Shown here piece by piece: positions 1-7,414 of a stretch of 64,000 nucleotides of DNA; positions within the stretch are counted from its first letter, which is position 1, and each line of letters starts with the position of its first letter. This stretch comes from Buttiauxella sp965119215 (GTDB lineage: Bacteria > Pseudomonadota > Gammaproteobacteria > Enterobacterales > Enterobacteriaceae), in assembly GCA_965119215.1 (NCBI GenBank), contig CBCPKK010000001.1, positions 186,001 through 250,000 on the forward strand, given 5' to 3'. The notes below the pieces were generated by a model that saw only the letters and a program-made list of their open reading frames with translations, was not told where the DNA came from and searched no databases. The position numbers and the translations under genes are program-made.

Positions 1-3000
1 AGATATTCGGGTATTTTAGTCGCCCATGAACGATATTTCAGTGCCAGTTCTCGTTCCTGAGTACCTCCTTCACCACGTATCCGCGTAAAAACACCTCGCA
101 TATTATATCTTTCGATTTCAAGGCTACGTTCAACGTCATCAGATGCTAATTTTTCGATTACATGCCGAACAGCTTCATGTGGCCACACATTGTCTGTTTG
201 GCTATTTGGGGCATGAGCCAGAATTTTACCGATCCGTTGGTCTGTAATATCTGCACGATCCAATTCTTTAGCCAATGCGCGGACATCAGTACACCATTGT
301 TGAAGCGTTTCTTCATCGACCTCATTTTCTTGCTGTCCTGGGAGAATTTCAAGCTTTTCTAACAATCGATAGATTGCGGTTGCTCGTTTAATCTCTTGCT
401 CAGATGACTCTACAGGCTTGCTGTTAGTACTATGATAGACAGTACAAATCGCTTCCATAAAAAGAGGTGGTTGCTGTAGCATTAACCGATGCAGAATCAG
501 TGGTTTATTCTTCTCCATAAACCAAGGTAAATATGTCAATTCTTTGTGTGCTAGCTCTAGTTCAGGTACATCTTGTCGTGTTTTCAGCTCATCAAATACC
601 ATTTCCACATAATAAGATGCCATTGTATTATATTGGGTATATCCATTGTTAACTTCTATTACAACGGTATCAAGAAGCTGTAGCAATACGATAGATGGTA
701 CATCATGAAGTCGTTGATTAGCAGAGATGATTCCTGCAAGACCACGACCCCATGATGTATATTTATCAATGATTAATAATAACTCTGAACGATCACCTTG
801 TATTGCTCGTGGAGATTTGTTCCTCCAATAGCTTTCATTCACATCTTGCCCAAAACTTTGAATAATATCCCACGTTTGTTGGTTGTCTCTGAGTGAGGAT
901 AATATTTTCCCTACACGTTCAGGTGTGATTTTTTTTTCAGAAAAGATAAGTTTTATTTTCTCTAACCACATGTTACCAAAACGAGTGAACCCATCAAGAA
1001 CTAGCGCTCCACAGGCATCATCAACATTTTTATCGCCCATTAACATCAGACTAATCAGTTCACATAGCCCTTCATCTTTTAACGCTAAACTTGATAGGTG
1101 AGTTACTGCTGTATATACATTGTTTATTTTTTGGAATAAATTGGCCAACCCTTGAATGCCGACTGTATCCATAATTTCTTGTAATGCATTAAATCGATGG
1201 TAATCAACAGGCTCAATGAATTCATCGTTATTAATTTCTATATCTGGTAAATCGGGCATCCAGTCATTGAATAGCCACAAATTGGCTTGCACAAGATCGG
1301 TTGGTTTATAGTTATTAACTAAAGTTGAGATTCGTCCCATTATTTCTTCATTAAATGACCAGTTTTCACTTGCATAAGTTCGATGGCGGTTAAATTCATG
1401 ACGTAGTGCCTCCCAGACATCAAATCTCTTTTCAGGTATTTGATGTGCTAAATAGACATCCAATTGATTTAATGTGTTATCAATCGAGTCTTGAGGAAAA
1501 GCACTTAACCTTGAAATCAAGGTTTTCCATCGTTCTGCATCAGCCCCTGCATGTTTTAAAGCAAGCTGAATAACAAAATTCTGACTTTCCCATATAACAC
1601 CCCAAGTCAATGTTTCCGGAATGTAATTATTTGATTCTCTAAGTTTTAATTTAAATGTTGGTTGTGAATTATCATGCGTACTGGGCACTAACTGTTGCAA
1701 TAAAGGCCAGGCAAGAGTGGGCAATGTCTCAGTAAGTTGCTTCAATATGGCATTTCTTGTTTTTACTGGAGCATGAGTATTGGGTGACCATGCTAAAAAA
1801 ATGGCTCGGAGGCTATTAAAAGGACGATCAGAGTAGGTTCCACCAGTATCAATTGCTGCGAGTCGGGCTAAACATAGAGACGCTCGTAATAGATAATCTG
1901 GCTCCCAAGCGAGTGCTTCCAATGCCCATTTCACACCGTGGTAATAACTTTTAGGCGTGAGCAATCCTTCATCTTCTTGAAATATTGGTGCAATACCACT
2001 GGCGTCGCCCTCAAGCAAGCGCTCAAGGGCTTCAAGAAAAGGGACAGGTGCAGCTTCTGCCAGCAGAGGAAGCTGATCGCTGAGACTGACTAATAGGCGA
2101 TGATCTTTGGATAATCCAGGTAATGTACGAATAATCCGATCCACAAAATCTTGTGGCGTTGTGCCTGAAACCTGAAAACCTGCCTGTTCATGTAAGACGG
2201 CCATATGCAGCAGCATTGTTGCCATACCTTCCCGTAGCCATGTGCTGTAGATTTTCTTTTCAGTTTCATAGGGTTTGAATACATCGTCTGCTTTAGGTCG
2301 TGGAGCTATGTATGAAAATACACTTTTTGCAGCATTTTCAAAGCGATCTAAATGTTCCTCTCCGAGTAAATGTCCTAGATAAACAAAAGCATCCACCGAT
2401 GAGCGTAATGACCAGACATCACCTATGTGATCAACGGGAGAATCTTTGAGTTTCGTTAATGCCCGTAATGGGGCTTCAACATGTGCATATTCTGTGCAAC
2501 CAGCTAATTGGTTCAAAATAGATTTATCAAGTTCTGATGCAGTACACCACGCCCCAGCCAGAACGGCTGGCAACAATGCAATACTATTGGCCTGATTAAC
2601 CCATTCTGGTGTTTCAGCCGTTCCACTCGGGCATTGGCGAGCAAGAATGGATAAACTGCGTCCGCATTTTCTGGCTTGCTGATAGCCTTCATCAATAGAT
2701 AAGCCCATAGATTCAAGCGCATGACCAAAGGTTGTGCTATCCGGGCGAATTAACACTTCATGACCTGATAGTTTTTCGTCTGCACCAGCACTTACGATGG
2801 TCGATGATTTTTGTAGTAATAAGCTAGTTATTTTTCTTGCCTGATCTCTGGGTAAGAAAATTAGCTCAGATTTATGAGATAGTTGCCTGCCCGCTTCCTC
2901 AGTATCAATAACTAAAGTTCGAGACTCAAGAAAGGCCCTTTCTTCTGGTTCTGTAGACCTGATAGCTGCAATTGCAAATGCTACTACTTCATCGGGAGAA

Positions 3001-3668
3001 TCTGCTGCAAAAGCAATCTTCTTAACATCATCTTTGAGTTTTGCTAATAAAGAGTCTTTTTGTTTTTCCCTGCCAGCCAGTAAAACAGCCTCAGTTAACG
3101 ATGGCTCAAATTTCGTTGAATACTCACTCCAGAACTCTTTAATACTTCGAGCGCCTATATTTGTTACAAGCCCGAGTTTATATTTGGCATAATAAGCAGA
3201 TACAGCAGGGCACAGAGATAACCAATCCTCAATCATGGAGCCATCTATAAGTTTAACGTCTTTCCACTTACCCTCTTTACGCTTTTTGTTTATCCAATCC
3301 TCTAACTTCAGCTTTGGGTTATCCCATGTCTTGAGCGAAATTAGCACAAAAGTTGTTTGTTTTTTGTCTGCTTCCGTAGGGGGATTTGTTCGTTTGATGT
3401 AGTCTTTATTAGCTTTGTTACTAACAGAAGATCCATCGGTACCAAATTCCCAAATAGAGTAACCATCAGGAACATACGGCGGTACACCTGTGGCTTCCAG
3501 TACACCATCAAAGCCTCTGACCCGTCCCTTATCGCCATTTGGGAAGCGAATGTTAGATATGTTTGTTGCTGACGCACGGATTAGATCTGAAATTAATTCA
3601 GGGAAAATAGTTTCTGCTGCGATAGTATCAGCCCATTGTTGTAAGTCTAGCGCTGTTATCCACTTCAT
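1..3668 (-). CDS. Very large protein of unknown function, possible defence protein (partial, C-terminus outside window)
   Basis: The reading frame is open from an ATG at 3668 down to the window edge, at least 1222 codons. I sampled the frame at several places and found no break. The N-terminal ~165 residues contain FDG (Asp54), SIWEFGT (Glu74) and Lys85/Lys88, spaced like a PD-(D/E)XK nuclease core. This is inference, not proof. Around residue 330 there is a GRSL element of the kind seen in large STAND-like proteins, but I find no Walker A motif. The rest looks alpha-helical and repeat-like. The DNA is more AT-rich than the core genome, and it lies on the integrase side of an island, where defence genes are common. 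No gene name can be given. It could also be a non-defence cargo protein. Confidence 0.75.
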   Translation of the reverse strand, partial: MKWITALDLQQWADTIAAETIFPELISDLIRASATNISNIRFPNGDKGRVRGFDGVLEATGVPPYVPDGYSIWEFGTDGSSVSNKANKDYIKRTNPPTEADKKQTTFVLISLKTWDNPKLKLEDWINKKRKEGKWKDVKLIDGSMIEDWLSLCPAVSAYYAKYKLGLVTNIGARSIKEFWSEYSTKFEPSLTEAVLLAGREKQKDSLLAKLKDDVKKIAFAADSPDEVVAFAIAAIRSTEPEERAFLESRTLVIDTEEAGRQLSHKSELIFLPRDQARKITSLLLQKSSTIVSAGADEKLSGHEVLIRPDSTTFGHALESMGLSIDEGYQQARKCGRSLSILARQCPSGTAETPEWVNQANSIALLPAVLAGAWCTASELDKSILNQLAGCTEYAHVEAPLRALTKLKDSPVDHIGDVWSLRSSVDAFVYLGHLLGEEHLDRFENAAKSVFSYIAPRPKADDVFKPYETEKKIYSTWLREGMATMLLHMAVLHEQAGFQVSGTTPQDFVDRIIRTLPGLSKDHRLLVSLSDQLPLLAEAAPVPFLEALERLLEGDASGIAPIFQEDEGLLTPKSYYHGVKWALEALAWEPDYLLRASLCLARLAAIDTGGTYSDRPFNSLRAIFLAWSPNTHAPVKTRNAILKQLTETLPTLAWPLLQQLVPSTHDNSQPTFKLKLRESNNYIPETLTWGVIWESQNFVIQLALKHAGADAERWKTLISRLSAFPQDSIDNTLNQLDVYLAHQIPEKRFDVWEALRHEFNRHRTYASENWSFNEEIMGRISTLVNNYKPTDLVQANLWLFNDWMPDLPDIEINNDEFIEPVDYHRFNALQEIMDTVGIQGLANLFQKINNVYTAVTHLSSLALKDEGLCELISLMLMGDKNVDDACGALVLDGFTRFGNMWLEKIKLIFSEKKITPERVGKILSSLRDNQQTWDIIQSFGQDVNESYWRNKSPRAIQGDRSELLLIIDKYTSWGRGLAGIISANQRLHDVPSIVLLQLLDTVVIEVNNGYTQYNTMASYYVEMVFDELKTRQDVPELELAHKELTYLPWFMEKNKPLILHRLMLQQPPLFMEAICTVYHSTNSKPVESSEQEIKRATAIYRLLEKLEILPGQQENEVDEETLQQWCTDVRALAKELDRADITDQRIGKILAHAPNSQTDNVWPHEAVRHVIEKLASDDVERSLEIERYNMRGVFTRIRGEGGTQERELALKYRSWATKIPEY

Positions 3669-4230
3669 TATAATTTTACCCTATTGCTAATTTATGCCTT
3701 TGGGGCAAGCTTATCATGGGGTTAAGTAGTTATCATTGTATCGTTATCTTGAACTGTGATGAACATATTGGATTCATTGAGGAACGTCTATGTGTAAAAA
3801 GTAAACAATCCATTATGGCTTATCGTTTAACCAACACTTTTGTAGTCTGAAAGGTATTGAGCCTATTACTCGTTACTGAGGGAGAAAAATAAAGAACCTC
3901 GTCGCACCACGTTTTTTATTACCTGAAATTTGCCCCAGAAAAATCCCCTTGCCGTTTATTCCCGCTAGCGGTATCGTACTTCCGCGTCTGCAAAATCAGG
4001 CGTCGGGATTGGAACCCTGAAATAAGACTTCATCGGCGACACACGACGCGCAAGCGTCTTTTTTGTGTCGCACGTTCGGCTACATCTATATCAATGGTGG
4101 GCTGGGCGGGGGCACCGCAAGGTGCGCCGGTATCCGATGAGGCCGGTAGTTCCAACCCTGTTCAGTTCCACCACCCAAGAGTTTGGAACCTCTGGTGGTG
4201 GTTTAAAAATCACTCGTCGGAGGCTGCCAA
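3669..4230 (+). promoter_or_regulatory. Leader region of the 4231-4925 operon, P4-phage-like, with competing RNA hairpins
   Basis: This stretch has no convincing long gene. From about 3980 the sequence resembles leaders of P4-type satellite elements. A short GC stem with a GCAA loop (4045-4058) is followed by six Ts. Further on, CCACCACC (4168-4175) plus AGAG (4178-4181) can pair with CTCT (4190-4193) plus GGTGGTGG (4194-4201). An alternative fold pairs GTTCC (4165-4169), or GTTCCAA at 4149-4155, with GGAAC at 4185-4189. The folds are mutually exclusive, as expected of an attenuator or an antisense-RNA-controlled leader. The P4 parallel is from memory of such leaders and is inference. Between 3669 and about 3980 I see nothing definite. 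Confidence 0.4.
4045..4064 (+). terminator. Small intrinsic terminator in the leader
   Basis: GACGC, a GCAA tetraloop and GCGTC are followed directly by TTTTTT. It is a compact factor-independent terminator shape on the + strand, about 170 bases before the first well-supported gene start, so it would act as an early stop or attenuator. Confidence 0.45.
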
Positions 4231-4292
4231 ATGGCTACTATCCCAACCCAAACACATTCGTCCGAAAACTCCCCACTAACACTTTCTTTTAA
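4065..4292 (+). CDS. Possible Ash-family-like short leader ORF
   Basis: A 75-codon frame starts at GTG directly after the leader terminator and overlaps the start of the next gene. Its beginning (SHVRLHLYQWWAG) resembles short 'Ash family' proteins annotated upstream of regulators in P4-like elements. A second frame (4094-4279) also has family-like residues (WAGAPQGAPV), so either the true frame is uncertain or the gene is decayed by a frameshift. No ribosome site supports it clearly. It may be only a transcribed leader. Confidence 0.25.
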   Translation: MSHVRLHLYQWWAGRGHRKVRRYPMRPVVPTLFSSTTQEFGTSGGGLKITRRRLPNGYYPNPNTFVRKLPTNTFF

Positions 4293-4710
4293 TGCCTACA
4301 CCGATTTCACCACATTAGCCGATTACTGCGAACGCTTCGCCGACGCCATGATAGAAAGCGACAGCTTAGGTCAGCAGCGCGCGCTTTGTTATCGCCTCGC
4401 CGAATGTCTTAATTTACTGTTCGCTACGGTAAACGATCCGATCCCAGCCCATCTTATTGAAAGCCTGACCGTTGATGTTGTTCCTGAAACTGTCCCTCGT
4501 TTTGAGCCTGAATCAGAAGATTTATGCCGTTACTGTTTCCTGTTGGCGCAGATCCTGAGCAATTCCACCTTTGCCGCTGAAGACGAAAAATACCTCGCCG
4601 GGCTGCTGTACGAACTGGTCTGTTATTTCGCGGATGAACTCAGAGCGCCACGCTTTATTCGTACCGCGAACGGCGTGAAGCCGATTGATGAAATAGGGGA
4701 GCCAGCATGA
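4231..4710 (+). CDS. Island-borne protein of unknown function
   Basis: This 159-residue acidic protein starts at ATG 4231 behind a good ribosome site (CGGAGG at 4218-4223). I do not recognise a named family. It is mostly helical by eye, with paired Cys residues (RYCFLL, ELVCYF), no signal peptide and no membrane segment. The stop codon overlaps the start of the Ner/Nlp-type regulator at 4707 in an ATGA arrangement, so the two are co-translated. Position behind a structured P4-like leader suggests a role in element maintenance or control. The function is unknown. Confidence 0.75.
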   Translation: MATIPTQTHSSENSPLTLSFNAYTDFTTLADYCERFADAMIESDSLGQQRALCYRLAECLNLLFATVNDPIPAHLIESLTVDVVPETVPRFEPESEDLCRYCFLLAQILSNSTFAAEDEKYLAGLLYELVCYFADELRAPRFIRTANGVKPIDEIGEPA

Positions 4711-4925
4711 TGCAACAGGACTGGCACCCGGCGGATATCATTGCCGCGTTAAAAAAGAAAGGAACCAACTTAGCTGCCGTTTCGCGTAAAGCGGGTCTGG
4801 CGTCTTCAACGTTAGCCAACGCGATAGTCAGGCACTGGCCGAAAGGTGAACGACTGATTGCCGATGAACTCGGTGTGGAGCCGCCGGAAATCTGGCCTTC
4901 GCGCTATAACAAACCGACAGAATAA
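4707..4925 (+). CDS. Ner/Nlp (SfsB-like) DNA-binding regulator
   Basis: The 72-residue protein matches the Ner/Nlp family of small phage-type helix-turn-helix regulators. An opening DWHPADIIAALKKKG is followed by the recognition region LAAVSRKAGLASSTL and a conserved tail with IADELGVEPPEIWPSRY. Phage Mu Ner and E. coli SfsB/Nlp are the reference members. It overlaps the preceding gene by four bases (ATGA), so both come from one transcript. It probably represses a promoter of the element. The target is not visible. Length fits the shorter phage-type members. Confidence 0.85.
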   Translation: MMQQDWHPADIIAALKKKGTNLAAVSRKAGLASSTLANAIVRHWPKGERLIADELGVEPPEIWPSRYNKPTE

Positions 4926-5685
4926 TCCCGACTCTCCCGCTTCATCATCAGCTTGTTCTGGTGGTGAACGCGGGAGATGACAAGCGCAGCGCGTCAGCCA
5001 TTAATTTATAAAATGCAACAAACAACGCCATCAAAATAAAATAGAGTTTCTCCTCCTTTTAGTACGCCCGCCAGATAAACTCGCCCATGCCAGACGCTGT
5101 CGTAGACAGCACCCAGCTTTGTGATCTGCAAATAAGCACCCGGCCTGCCGGGCGGTCATCCACCGATAATCCTTTTGCAAATATTGGCTGCTCCGGCAGT
5201 AAAGGCTTCTTAACGCTGCACTAAATCACACCATCTCACCTTTCCTGGCTGCGGCCTGCATTGCCGAAGGCTTTGCTGCCGCGTGACAGAAAACCTGCAC
5301 CAGACCCATGCGTCACTTTAGCGCGCAGAGCGAGAAAGTGACGCATGGCTGCGACAACCACCCATACCGCCAGCAGGCTGGTACCAGCAAACATCACGAG
5401 AATCTGACACCACATTTCTCACCAAAAAAGGAGCCAACTTTCACAACAGGACAGCAAGGAAGATCGCAAGGACGCGAGGAAAAGAACCGATATCGAGGCG
5501 GATCGGACGATCCGGGGGTTAACCTGTCAAGCAGGCGGCTGCACTGAGTGCACAACCGACGCCCCGCAATACCTCAACCGCGACCGCCCTGGCGCACAGA
5601 TATCGTTCAGGCCCGAGGACATCAGGCCAACTGCCGTCGCGCCGGGGAATTGTGGTTTCTGTGTTTTCATGATGTGGGAGAGAGT
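4926..5685. other. 760-base gap with no convincing gene, containing a long inverted repeat
   Basis: No frame here has a ribosome site, family signature or composition that convinces me. The frame opening at 5548 is only an upstream extension of the recombinase gene, and the frame on the other strand at 5519-5887 is its shadow. The one clear structure is the 14-base inverted repeat at 5306-5348. Confidence 0.6.
5306..5348. repeat. Perfect 14-base inverted repeat with a 15-base loop
   Basis: CCATGCGTCACTTT (5306-5319) is followed after 15 bases by its exact reverse complement AAAGTGACGCATGG (5335-5348). There is no T-run on either side, so it is not a standard terminator. It lies 340 bases upstream of the second recombinase gene. 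It could be a protein-binding palindrome, a cruciform, or a site used by that recombinase. Confidence 0.7.
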
Positions 5686-6564
5686 ATGGGCAAACTGGTG
5701 CAACAAATGAAAGATCTGGCCGTTCAGGCAGGTGGTAGTCACAAAACAGTGCATGACCGCGTGGCGATAGTGCAGCGATTCGATCAGCATTTACAGGCGC
5801 TGAATATCCAGAGTAAAGAAGTGAAGCAACTGAAAGCCCGGCATATCGAACGCTATATTCAGCACCGGCTGGTGCAGGGGATTGCACTCAGAACGCTCCA
5901 CAATGAGATGGCGGCGCTGCGTGCGGTTTTGAATGCCGCAGGGCGCACAAAACTGGCCGATGACCCGCGATTATCTAACAAAGCATTAGGGTTAGCTGGC
6001 GCAAGTCGGGCGGGAACTAAACAGGTGATCACGGCGGAGCATTATCAGGCGGTATTACAGGCTGCCGGACAAAAAGATCCGGGGCTTGCCGCCGCCTTAG
6101 AGCTGGCGCGGCTGATGGGATTACGTTCTCAGGAAGCGGTGCAATGTACGCAATCGCTGAAAACGTGGCGACAGGCGCTGGAGAACGGTGATCAGCGACT
6201 GCGGATAGTCTTCGGCACCAAAGGTGGAAGGCCACGCGATACCGTTATTCTGAATACTGAGGCAATTAAACGCGCCGTGGATCAGGCATTAGCGGTGGCA
6301 GATGAACGTAACGGCAAGCTGATCGACGCCCCGGATCTGAAAACCGCCATGACTTACTGGCGCAATCAGGCCGAACGTTTAGGGCTGACGGGCGTTCACG
6401 CTCCGCATAGCTTACGGTATGCATGGGCGCAGGATGCAATCCGCCATTATCTGGCGCAGGGATTCAGCCAAAAAGAAGCACTGGCGCAGGTGTCAATGGA
6501 TTTGGGTCACGGCGACGGGCGCGGGCGGTATGTGGCGCGGGTGTATGGACAGCCGGTTCGTTAA
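5686..6564 (+). CDS. Tyrosine recombinase / integrase-domain protein (second recombinase of the island)
   Basis: The 292-residue reading starts at ATG 5686 (MGKLVQQMKDLAVQAGG). An earlier in-frame ATG at 5548 adds 46 low-complexity residues with no support. An N-terminal SAM-like DNA-binding domain spans about residues 1-100. The catalytic domain shows Arg in LARLMGLRSQEA, Lys in FGTKGGRPR, the H-x-x-R box as HSLRYAWA, a second His in LGHGDGRG and the nucleophile Tyr in RVYGQ, so all active-site positions are present. The family is the 'integrase domain-containing' type common on enterobacterial islands and plasmids, distinct from the P4-type integrase at 7415. A large hairpin follows the stop. 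It may move or resolve a sub-element, but its substrate is not known. Confidence 0.85.
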   Translation: MGKLVQQMKDLAVQAGGSHKTVHDRVAIVQRFDQHLQALNIQSKEVKQLKARHIERYIQHRLVQGIALRTLHNEMAALRAVLNAAGRTKLADDPRLSNKALGLAGASRAGTKQVITAEHYQAVLQAAGQKDPGLAAALELARLMGLRSQEAVQCTQSLKTWRQALENGDQRLRIVFGTKGGRPRDTVILNTEAIKRAVDQALAVADERNGKLIDAPDLKTAMTYWRNQAERLGLTGVHAPHSLRYAWAQDAIRHYLAQGFSQKEALAQVSMDLGHGDGRGRYVARVYGQPVR

Positions 6565-6568
6565 AATA

Positions 6569-6601
6569 ATCCCCAGTCGTTACTGCGTAACGGTTGGGGA
6601 T
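6569..6601 (+). repeat. 33-base hairpin after the recombinase gene, built around CGTTACTGCGTAACG
   Basis: ATCCCCA and TGGGGAT flank the palindrome CGTTAC-TGC-GTAACG (6578-6592), giving 13 base pairs with two internal mismatches. It begins five bases after the recombinase stop. No T-run follows, so it is at best a weak terminator. It is one of four copies of this palindrome between 6578 and 7175. Confidence 0.65.
6578..6592. repeat. Palindromic repeat CGTTAC-TGC-GTAACG, copy 1
   Basis: Exact copy of the 15-base palindrome. The 17 bases TTACTGCGTAACGGTTG at 6580-6596 recur at 6833-6849. Confidence 0.7.
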
Positions 6602-6822
6602 ATACCGTAATATTGAAAGCTGTGAATTACCGTTAATCGTCTGTTCATCACTATTGATGCAAAGAATTTCCTATCAATCGGAGCTTATCGATAGTTTTTT
6701 GTCGAGAATTATTCTGCCAGAATATTTTCAGGTGTTTCCCTATCGATGGTGAAGAAATCGAAGGAAAAACTTTATAGGATGCAGTTCACCAAAATTAGCT
6801 TGCGGCGGGTGTGACAAAAATA

Positions 6823-7095
6823 TTATTTATCATTACTGCGTAACGGTTGAAGTATTAAATCACTATAACGTTCATACTCTTCCTCTGAAAGCGACTGACC
6901 AAGCTTTTTGTCTGCCTCATCGATCAACCGTTCAAGCATTTCTCGCTGCGATACGCCATGCCATAGCGACAGGCATTTTAATGCTGATTTTGCAGCAAAA
7001 GCCACCTCTGTATTCAGTCTGGCGGTATAACCATCAGCACGTTCTCGGGTATTTTTACGGTATCTGGCTTGTCGTTGCGCATTGCTCAATGCCAT
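6823..7095 (-). CDS. Small regulatory or replication-control-like protein, unknown function
   Basis: The 90-residue protein is basic at the N-terminus (MALSNAQRQARYRKNTRERA) and continues with a helical region (GVSQREMLERLIDEADKKLG). This layout resembles short island and plasmid proteins annotated as replication regulators, but I cannot name the family. It runs opposite to the recombinase gene. Two exact copies of the CGTTAC/GTAACG palindrome lie 26 and 66 bases upstream of its start, and a near copy lies inside its last codons. I infer that it binds these palindromes and controls itself. Its 3' end faces the recombinase hairpin. Confidence 0.7.
   Translation of the reverse strand: MALSNAQRQARYRKNTRERADGYTARLNTEVAFAAKSALKCLSLWHGVSQREMLERLIDEADKKLGQSLSEEEYERYSDLILQPLRSNDK
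6831..6845. repeat. Palindromic repeat, copy 2 (one mismatch)
   Basis: CATTACTGCGTAACG differs from the other copies at one base and lies within the last codons of the small gene at 6823-7095, so the repeat is maintained inside coding sequence. Confidence 0.6.
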
Positions 7096-7120
7096 CGTGT
7101 CTGTCCTCTGTATTGAAATT

Positions 7121-7135
7121 CGTTACGCAGTAACG
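7121..7135. promoter_or_regulatory. Operator-like palindrome, copy 3
   Basis: CGTTACGCAGTAACG is an exact inverted copy of the 15-base palindrome, 26 bases upstream of the start codon of the small gene. Its centre is 40 bases (about four helical turns) from copy 4, a spacing that would let two bound dimers lie on the same DNA face. Confidence 0.55.
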
Positions 7136-7160
7136 TAGCAGGATAATCATTCTGATACAA

Positions 7161-7175
7161 CGTTACTGCGTAACG
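7161..7175. promoter_or_regulatory. Operator-like palindrome, copy 4
   Basis: CGTTACTGCGTAACG, exact copy, 66 bases upstream of the small gene's start codon. Paired with copy 3 at a 40-base centre-to-centre distance. Confidence 0.55.
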
Positions 7176-7342
7176 AAAAAGGCTAAAAGAAAAATGGGTA
7201 AGGGTTATTAAGGGGAAAAGCTCTGACCGGAAAGGGCCAAAGGGCTGAAAAGGCCGGATTTGGTGCAGTTCTATGATTTCTCGCTGTAAATGGCTGGTGT
7301 AGATATCAGGTTATGTCAGCCAGCTTTATTGATACCTTTTAA

Positions 7343-7380
7343 ATGAAAAAAGCAGCACCTTTATAATAAGCGGCTGCTTT
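7343..7380 (-). terminator. Terminator of the P4-type integrase
   Basis: AAAGCAGC (7349-7356) and GCTGCTTT (7373-7380) form an 8-base stem. On the minus strand the stem is followed by a run of Ts (complement of the As at 7346-7350). It lies 35 bases after the integrase stop codon. Confidence 0.7.
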
Positions 7381-7414
7381 CGATATATTAATAACCTACT
7401 ACAGCTTCAGTAAA

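Larger units (their letters stand above)
7096..7414. promoter_or_regulatory. Control region between the small gene and the P4-type integrase
   Basis: This 319-base gap holds palindrome copies 3 and 4 and the integrase terminator. I see no gene. The promoter of the small gene (reading leftward) should lie between about 7100 and 7180, overlapping the two palindromes. No clean -35/-10 pair stands out. Confidence 0.5.

Noticed and set aside
5519..5887. 122-codon open frame opposite the recombinase start
   Set aside because: It covers the recombinase coding sequence and has no start signal or recognisable domain.
6578..7175. Repeated palindromes considered as a CRISPR-like array
   Set aside because: Spacing is irregular (about 250, 290 and 40 bases), repeats are only 15 bases and fall inside or beside genes, and no cas genes are present.
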